22,500 nucleotides of DNA from Sphaeroforma sirkka (Eukaryota > Opisthokonta > Ichthyosporea > Ichthyophonida). Each line of letters starts with the position of its first letter. The stretch's first letter is position 1. Positions 17,400 through 22,500 of the stretch are shown one piece after another. The stretch is taken from assembly GCA_001586965.3 (NCBI GenBank), contig LUCW03001774.1, forward strand, positions 1 to 22,500. The letters run 5' to 3'. Below the pieces are notes generated by a model. The model made no database searches. It had not been told where the DNA came from and saw only the letters and a program-made list of their open reading frames with translations. The translations under genes were made by a program, and so were the position numbers.

Positions 17400-17600
17400 A
17401 ACTGGTGCACTGGAAAGCCACTAAATGTACATAAAAAGTCTTTATATGTACTTTCAATTTTTCATTAAAATAAATTTAAGAAAAGAATTGAAACTTGCAT
17501 ATAGAGAATTTGATTGGGTAATTAGAAAACGTACCCGTAAATCTGTATGTACATTTAGTGACTTTCCCATGTAGGCCATGCACATTTAGAGTGTTTCCTC
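17400..17600 (-). repeat. Right terminal and subterminal inverted repeat region of the DNA transposon
   Basis: Mirror of the left end: TGTACATTTAGTGACTTTCC at 17548-17567 and an outer, looser copy (GCACATTTAGAGTGTTTCC) up to 17598. Inward lie opposite-direction copies (GAAAGCCACTAAATGTACAT near 17413). The block's distance to the end (33 bp) matches the left side (32 bp). Confidence 0.8.
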
Positions 17601-17609
17601 TTCTTTTAT
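17601..17609. repeat. 9 bp target site duplication, right
   Basis: TTCTTTTAT, identical to 14502-14510. Sequence on both sides is gag-like sequence of element 2, so the transposon entered that element after it was in place. Confidence 0.9.
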
Positions 17610-18440
17610 CACCCTCCATCGTCACGCAGGATTCATGAACGCTGCTGTTATCAAGGAGTCCCACCAAAAGAAGCTGGCTATTTCCCAATGTTATGTTAAT
17701 CCGCGTGATTCTCGTTACGGCAATGATTCTTCCAGTATCGACCGCAACTATCGTGTGAGAGGTCTAAATCGTCGCCAAGACCCTTAACCCTAAAATTCCA
17801 CCCCCCCAACGGCCCTGTTTCATCTACTGCTTCCACCCCTCGTTCCAGGTGCTTCCCGGCCTGAAACCCGGTCTCGACCTTCTTCGAACCCGGATACCCT
17901 AGGCCGTTCACCCAGCCAATCTCCATCCGTCCGTTGTTACGGATGCAATTAACCTGGTTTTGTCATCAGAGATTGCCCTCCAAAGGTCGAGCCTGTCAAC
18001 ACCTTGTCCCCTAACGTGGAGCCGGTAGTTGCTGCATAATATCAAGGAACTCAAATGCAATGCTTCGCCGATGACGGCGTGATACCCAATCTTGTAAATA
18101 AAGCATTTGTCAAAAAGAAGTTTCGCCAACCAGTTACTATTGATCCCGTATGTATCAACACACTGAGAGGCTGTATGTGCCTAGCTCTAATCGAGAAAAT
18201 TGGTACAACTATTTTACTTGAAATATAGTACAAACAATTCATTAAAGTACAATAAAACTACGGAATTAACATTCCTCATTACCGATGAGGGCGACATTTT
18301 ACGTACATACATAGCCCAGCGCGACAACATTCTTAGCACTTATTGGAATTGTCGTTATTCTCCTGCACGCTTCAGCTTGAAGTTCTAATCGCCACCAACT
18401 CAGTCCACTGCCTTAGTCCCGCTTGTTAACGTGTTGATCC
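17610..18440 (+). pseudogene. Rest of gag-like and protease-zone sequence of element 2 (broken)
   Basis: Continuation of the gag-like region on the far side of the DNA transposon: FMNAAVIKESHQKKLAISQC, a Pro/Ser-rich linker, and then about 18060-18200 a stretch (DGVIPNLVNKAFVKKKF) where a protease would lie. No DSG or DTG active site could be found, so the protease is not supported. The region is heavily decayed. Confidence 0.45.
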
Positions 18441-19075
18441 CGGCTCAGGTTGATCATGGCGCCGTTTTATAATTTCACAGGAAGTTTAGGGAAGCTTCTG
18501 ATGATCTTAAAGCCTACGATTGGTCCGGTGTTGAACGTCTTGCACGAACTCTTAACAAAACTCCAGAACAAGTTCAAGAACTTGAAAGATGCTTTTAACA
18601 AGATCGTTTATGATCCCGATCACCATAATTTTATTCTTGGTTATAAGGTCAATATACATCTCGAAGAAGGCGCCATCCCTCGCCGGATCCTATATAAACT
18701 ATATAATCAGGAGCTCAACCGTTGTGAGGCAAAAATATGTGCCAGAGACCTTAAACAGGGGTTTCTTCAACGTGGAAATTTCTATAGTCCATGGGTCTCA
18801 AATGCAGTGCTTGCATGTGTAAACCCCCGGGTTAAACCAACATCCATCAAGGTTGTAAGGTACTGTCAAAATTTTAAGGTCAACAACGAGAGCTTTCGTG
18901 TTGATTCTACCGAAAAAGTATGCTTGGACCATATCTGTCATGGTGATATAGTTTCCACGATGGATATGGCTTGTAGTTAAACCAATTAAAATATTCAGAG
19001 TCTTCTCGAGACTATCTTACTTGGATTACATCCCAAGGTGATGTTTGGCGACCTATTGCCTAAGTTGAGTTTTTA
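18441..19075 (+). pseudogene. Reverse transcriptase N-terminal part of element 2 (broken)
   Basis: The series YKVNIHLEEGAIPRRILYKL, then ARDLKQGFLQRGNFYSPWVS, then VVRYCQNFKVNN and IVSTMDMACS follows the order of gypsy RT motifs (H-I-L-x-G-x-x-P, the gatekeeping S-P-W-x-S, R-x-C-x-D-F-R-x-L-N, and the motif-A-like S-T-M-D-M-A). The YxDD motif was not found, so the catalytic part appears lost. The relation to gypsy is supported by motif order and by the RNase H that follows. Confidence 0.75.
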
Positions 19076-19099
19076 GGGTGAAAATGATGACATTTATGC

Positions 19100-19460
19100 A
19101 AAGCCAATCCATCCGGGATGTTCTCAGCTTTTTCCCTGTGTCCTATTGTTCTGCAAAGCTTAATCCAGCTCAGTCCCGGTATCATGTTTTCGACCAAGAG
19201 ACAATGGCTATCGCATACAGCTTCGATAAAGATGAAATGATTGTCACTCCAAATCATAACCCAGTCAATATTTGGACCGATCACCAATCGGTTATTTCTT
19301 TCTTCCATCCTAATATGAAGTTCCCCAGTACTACCCGAGGCGACCACCTTTTACGCCTCGTCGAGAAGGTACGCCGCCATGATATAAGTATACGTCATAT
19401 ACCTGGCGATTGAAACTTCATCGCAGATATGATGTCCAAGGCTCCTGCTCTCCTGGAACC
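19100..19460 (+). pseudogene. RNase H region of element 2
   Basis: YCSAKLNPAQSRYHVFDQET carries the family's SxxLxxAxxxYxxxxxE pattern with the Glu. IWTDHQSVISFF gives the Asp, and ISIRHIPGD followed by the frame that codes FIADMMSK is the gypsy-type closing motif. The first Asp-bearing motif was not located with confidence. Broken copy. Confidence 0.85.
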
Positions 19461-19599
19461 TGATATGTCTTTTACCACCAAGCAGGTCACTTGGTCTGAA
19501 TCTCTAATATTAACGTACTCTGTTTCTGTAGCTATTCTACACCCCCATCCTTATGCATACTCCAAAGAACTTCCTCTTAACACCGCTTGGTTTCATTTC

Positions 19600-19870
19600 C
19601 CTGTCCAGAAATAGAAGCTCCCACTTTTGACCTGTATGCAAGCCCTACTTGCCATCACCTCAAGAGGTACTGTTCACTGCAAGGCGGCATTATGCACCAT
19701 ACTGCTGAAACTGTTAATTTGAACAATACATTCTGTCTGGTGAATCCCCCTTGACCGAAGAATAGTGCTTTCTTCCGCCGATTTACTAAAGCTATAGCAG
19801 TTCTCCCCCACCATACGACTTTCTTTCAACACCCTTTAGATGTCCCTGTTATTATTTCACATTTTGAGTA
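19600..19870 (+). pseudogene. Methyltransferase-like remnant after RNase H (element 2)
   Basis: TFDLYASPTCHHLKRYCSLQ (from 19623) and then VNPP (19740-19751) lie in the same order and place, between RNase H and integrase, as DVFAS...MNPPW in element 1. The downstream KNSAFFRRFTKAIAVLPHH resembles the helix after NPPW. This independent match in a distant family supports a real domain. It is decayed and short, and no cofactor-binding motif is seen. Confidence 0.55.
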
Positions 19871-20890
19871 TATAAACCCTAAACCCTAAACCCTAAAAAT
19901 TCCTCAAGAACGGCGTCACAGCGTTGGATCTCCCTCCCTGGCGATATGCAATTGCAGGCCTACTGTCTTCCAACATACCTGCTACACCATTACCCCTTCA
20001 TTTCGCCTTTTCCTAGTATTTCTACCCACTTCAGACCAGAACGGCCTCGATAATGGCTTTTTCAAAGCACAAGCCTATTGTTTCTGAGGGTGTAGATGAT
20101 GATCTTCGCACCTCCTTCAAGGAAACTCGTCGATGAAGGTGGGCTAAAAATAACCCTCTCCTTCCTCATCCTCTCCTGTTTCGATACCTCATGTAAAGTA
20201 TCGATACCTCATGTAAAGTATGGAGAGTAGCTGAAAGAGACGACCCAAGGTTATCTCAGCTAGGACAAGTCCTTAGTCTGAGAGAATCGGACTGAGTCTT
20301 AATTTGTGTTTTTTAATTCACTAGACTCAGGTTTCTACTTGAATGCTTCTCTCAGACGCGGAGTCCTGGTATATCTAATAGGTTTTACAGCTTATATTTC
20401 CGATGACTCCTACGTCAGGGATATTTGAATCCTATTCCCAATGCTCAATATTTGATGATTCTGAGGTTTAGGGATTTGGGTTGACTTTTTGATAATCTAG
20501 TCACTAGATGCTACACTCAGCCGGTACCTGAGACGTGCTATTCGCCGATTCCTCAGTCTACCACCACTGTAACCCAAATTTCTTCTGGGTCACAGCTTTC
20601 TCAATCCACTTCAGTGGACACCTCCCCCCTTTCCTTTTACTTCGCCTTCCGCCATGGTTACTAACCCAGATATCCTACCAGGCGAATCTGATGGAGAGAC
20701 TGTTTTGGACAATGATCCTGTCAGTCTTTGATCCATTGCCAAAGGAGTGTTCTACATCTACTTCTCCCACCCCATGATTAGGATATACTCTTCCACCTCC
20801 GCCACCACCGCGTTCATTCATATCTCACAATACTTACTTGGTGATGAGAGTACTTCTATGATGAGTACCGTCAATACTGTAGTACCTAGT
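19871..20890. other. Spacer of element 2 with short repeats, no intact gene
   Basis: Between the methyltransferase-like remnant and integrase I find only short open frames and small repeats. There are three AAACCCT units plus AAA (19874-19897), a perfect 20 bp tandem pair TCGATACCTCATGTAAAGTA (20181-20220), and an imperfect hairpin (20262-20367). Plus-strand pieces near 20660-20900 (PDILPGESDGETVLDND) may be old linker or integrase N-terminal sequence, but this is not secure. Confidence 0.5.
20262..20367. repeat. Imperfect hairpin, ~106 bp
   Basis: Left arm blocks AGGAC, GTCTGAGAGAA and TGAGTC pair with right arm blocks GACTCA, TTCTCTCAGAC and GTCCT, with internal bulges. The AT-rich loop is centred near 20311. 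It could be a foldback or MITE-like insertion, but no target duplication was found, so it may be chance structure. Confidence 0.45.
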
Positions 20891-21815
20891 TCACATACCG
20901 TTGGTTCTGAGCCTATTACTCTTAACCGAGCTCTCTAAAGCTCCATTTCAATGGACGAACTATTTCCCCCGAACGTGTCTTACTTACGGTCACTCCATCA
21001 CAACACAGGCCTTTACGACCTTTTCACCTTACTCAAACTCCTCGGTTGTATTCGCGAAGCGACGAACCTGGACCAATTATGGATTTGCTAACCCAACCTG
21101 ATCGACGCTAGTACCATGGGGAAATTCGTTATTTAGCTTCAAAGTCATGCCACAAACTTCACGCAGGGTTGAATACCAGATGTTTCGCGTTTACGAACAT
21201 ACTCGTCATGATATGTTGCTTCTCTCTACAATGACGAAAAAGCGGCCTTCGATGTTATCCAACAACTCAAGCAACAGCCTGAGCAGTGGGCATCTACTGC
21301 GGATTATATTGCCGACGCAGTCAGCCCTTTAAACAGCAAGATGTTTACAGATTAATGTCAATCTCAAGGCATTAAGTGTCACATCGTATCTGTCGGTGAT
21401 CATCGTCATAATGGGCTCGTTGAGAAATTGATCAATACTTATGCTGATTGGGTAGCTCGAAATGGCTACCAGACCACGTGGGACCAGGGAAGTAGTAAAT
21501 TTACCCGTGATGTTAATTCCAGTGTGAAAACTATCACCAGCATCGCCCCATATACATTAATTATTGGACGACAGTTCCATCATCCCAACAATCGAGCCCT
21601 TGGAACTATCCTCAATGAGGATAAGTCTACTACTGATCCTTCCATTCCTTCGATTCCACAACCTATAAATGCTGGTCGAATTGTTTGGGAGCGTAACCGT
21701 AAGGCGCGTATCTCCAAGGTCACTCAGGCGAACCGTTTCCGTTACGACGCCCGAATGGTTGCCGTTGGACGCCTTGTGCTCTATAAGTTGAAACCTACCC
21801 CTTTCTCGGACTGAG
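20891..21815 (+). pseudogene. Integrase region of element 2 (broken)
   Basis: The clearest part codes IKCHIVSVGDHRHNGLVEKL (about 21371-21430), matching the segment around the catalytic Glu of gypsy integrases (P-x-x-NGxxE). After it come NTYADWVARNGYQTTWDQG and SIAPYTLIIGRQFHHP (the P-Y-x-L-xFGR motif). The end, VAVGRLVLYKLKPTPFSD, resembles the start of the C-terminal beta domain. The upstream Asp motifs and HHCC finger are not recognisable. Broken copy. Confidence 0.75.
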
Positions 21816-22383
21816 TTTCATGAAGTGGCCCTGCTCTGATTCTTTCCCTTGAACCACCGTCATACATCTTAATCAGAACAAGGGAACCGCTACAAAACAC
21901 CGTGTTCATCGTTCCAAGATCAAAGCTTATCGTGAGCCTATTGGTACTCCTACGCCTTCTGTTACTGGTATCCGTGGTAACATTGTTCACACCAATAGGC
22001 TTTTCTATACTAGTCTATTTAAGGGCGCCCCTGAATATACCAAGGTACTCTTTTCCGCTACAAATCAAATGGTAGTATGCGTGCTTATATATCCCTCGCG
22101 GATCATCATAGACATTCCCGAGATGAGTACTTGTTCCGTTATGAGGATCTTGCTTTCCTTTGTCAGCATTACCAACAAACTGTCTTAGTTCTTTGAAGTC
22201 TACTTTAAAGTGGGCCTACACCCCTGCGATCGACCCTGTCTACCATGCCTCTAAACTACTCGAATGGCGCACGAAATTTGAGGTTATTTCATTTCATTAA
22301 GCCATCTTGACTTTTTGCAGAACTTTCTTCCTCTTTATCCTCGTGTTTGATCCGATTGTGCTCTTCCAATCGCACGGGTGGGT
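21816..22383 (+). other. 3' part of element 2 before its 3' LTR
   Basis: Short plus-strand pieces (REPIGTPTPSVTGIRGNIV, FRYEDLAFLCQHYQQT) may be the tail of integrase or an extra C-terminal segment; no motif is recognised. Just before the LTR the run ACGGGTGGGT is a weak candidate polypurine tract. Confidence 0.4.
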
Positions 22384-22500
22384 TGTAAAACCCTCAGACT
22401 TCTACAAACCGTTGTACAGTTTTTGGCGCACTACTCTCGCGTGCACCATAAAACCTCCACCTGACCATAAACCGTCACACGATTTTTGGCGCGCCACTCT
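22384..22500 (+). repeat. 3' LTR of element 2, partial at window edge
   Basis: TGTAAAACCCTCAGACTTC and onward matches 13090 onward. About 11 differences in ~115 aligned bases, plus a small length difference in the opening T/A run. The right end lies beyond the window. Confidence 0.88.

Larger units (their letters stand above)
14511..17600 (-). mobile_element. Mutator-like TIR DNA transposon carrying a Ulp1-like protease gene
   Basis: A 3,090 bp segment bounded by imperfect inverted repeats (left from 14511, GAACAAAG; right end read inward, GAGGAAAC) and a perfect 9 bp target duplication. The 21 bp block at 14543-14563 pairs with 17547-17567 at 20 of 21 positions, 32 and 33 bp from the ends. 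Further copies of the CTAAATGTACA core lie below the ends in both orientations. The inside holds one minus-strand multi-exon gene with a zinc knuckle and a C48 protease domain. No DDE transposase core is visible, so it is probably non-autonomous. Assignment to Mutator-like elements rests on the target duplication size, the zinc knuckle and the known presence of Ulp1 genes in some MULEs; KDZ-type elements, which can also carry Ulp1 domains, are the main alternative. Confidence 0.82.
13090..22500 (+). mobile_element. Older Ty3/gypsy-type LTR relic (element 2), runs off the right edge
   Basis: The 5' LTR starts at 13090. The same sequence recurs at 22384 as a 3' LTR that runs off the window. Between them, on the plus strand, lie gag-like, RT, RNase H, a methyltransferase-like remnant and integrase, in gypsy order. 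The visible LTR overlap (~115 bp) differs at about 11 positions, so the insertion is far older than element 1. The coding region is heavily broken (well over ten interruptions, and the RT catalytic part is not recognisable). A 3,090 bp DNA transposon (14511-17600) lies inside the gag-like part; without it the relic spans about 6.3 kb in the window. Confidence 0.9.

Overview
This window looks like a gene-poor, repeat-rich stretch of a eukaryotic nuclear genome. The signs are nested LTR retrotransposons, long (TA)n tracts, and a minus-strand gene cut by short AT-rich introns with GTATGT/GTAAGG-type donors and CAG-type acceptors. A fungus or fungus-like eukaryote fits the intron style best, but no host gene names the lineage, so this is inference only.

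Layout. (1) 1-2450: no clear gene. Minus-strand coding-like fragments at about 800-2343 match no family I know and look decayed. (2) 2451-12742: a ~694 bp segment is present twice in tandem. The first copy (2451-2658 plus 11562-12048) is split by a Ty3/gypsy-type LTR retrotransposon (2659-11557). The second copy (12049-12742) preserves the empty site. The element has 177/180 bp LTRs, a 4 bp target duplication (TCAC), a polypurine tract, a long leader full of repeats, and gag, protease, RT, RNase H, a DIRS-like methyltransferase-like domain, and an integrase with a GPY/F module. Its LTRs show no substitutions, only a few short indels, so it is young, yet its coding region is already broken. (3) 13090-22500: a second, older Ty3/gypsy relic whose 3' LTR runs off the window. 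Its two LTRs differ at about 10% of visible positions. (4) 14511-17600: a 3,090 bp terminal-inverted-repeat DNA transposon lies inside the gag-like region of relic 2, flanked by the perfect 9 bp duplication TTCTTTTAT, as is typical of Mutator-like elements.

The most interesting content is in two places. The DNA transposon carries, on its minus strand, a multi-exon gene whose exon phases agree across at least six introns. It runs from a CCHC zinc knuckle, through a Ser/Thr-rich linker, to a Ulp1-like (C48) cysteine protease domain. No transposase catalytic core is visible. In addition, both LTR elements, although clearly different families, carry an (F/V)D(L/V)(Y/F)AS...NPP region between RNase H and integrase. 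It resembles the Dam-like domain best known from DIRS elements.

Order of events read from the sequence: the ~694 bp tandem duplication came before insertion of element 1, and relic 2 was in place before the DNA transposon entered it.
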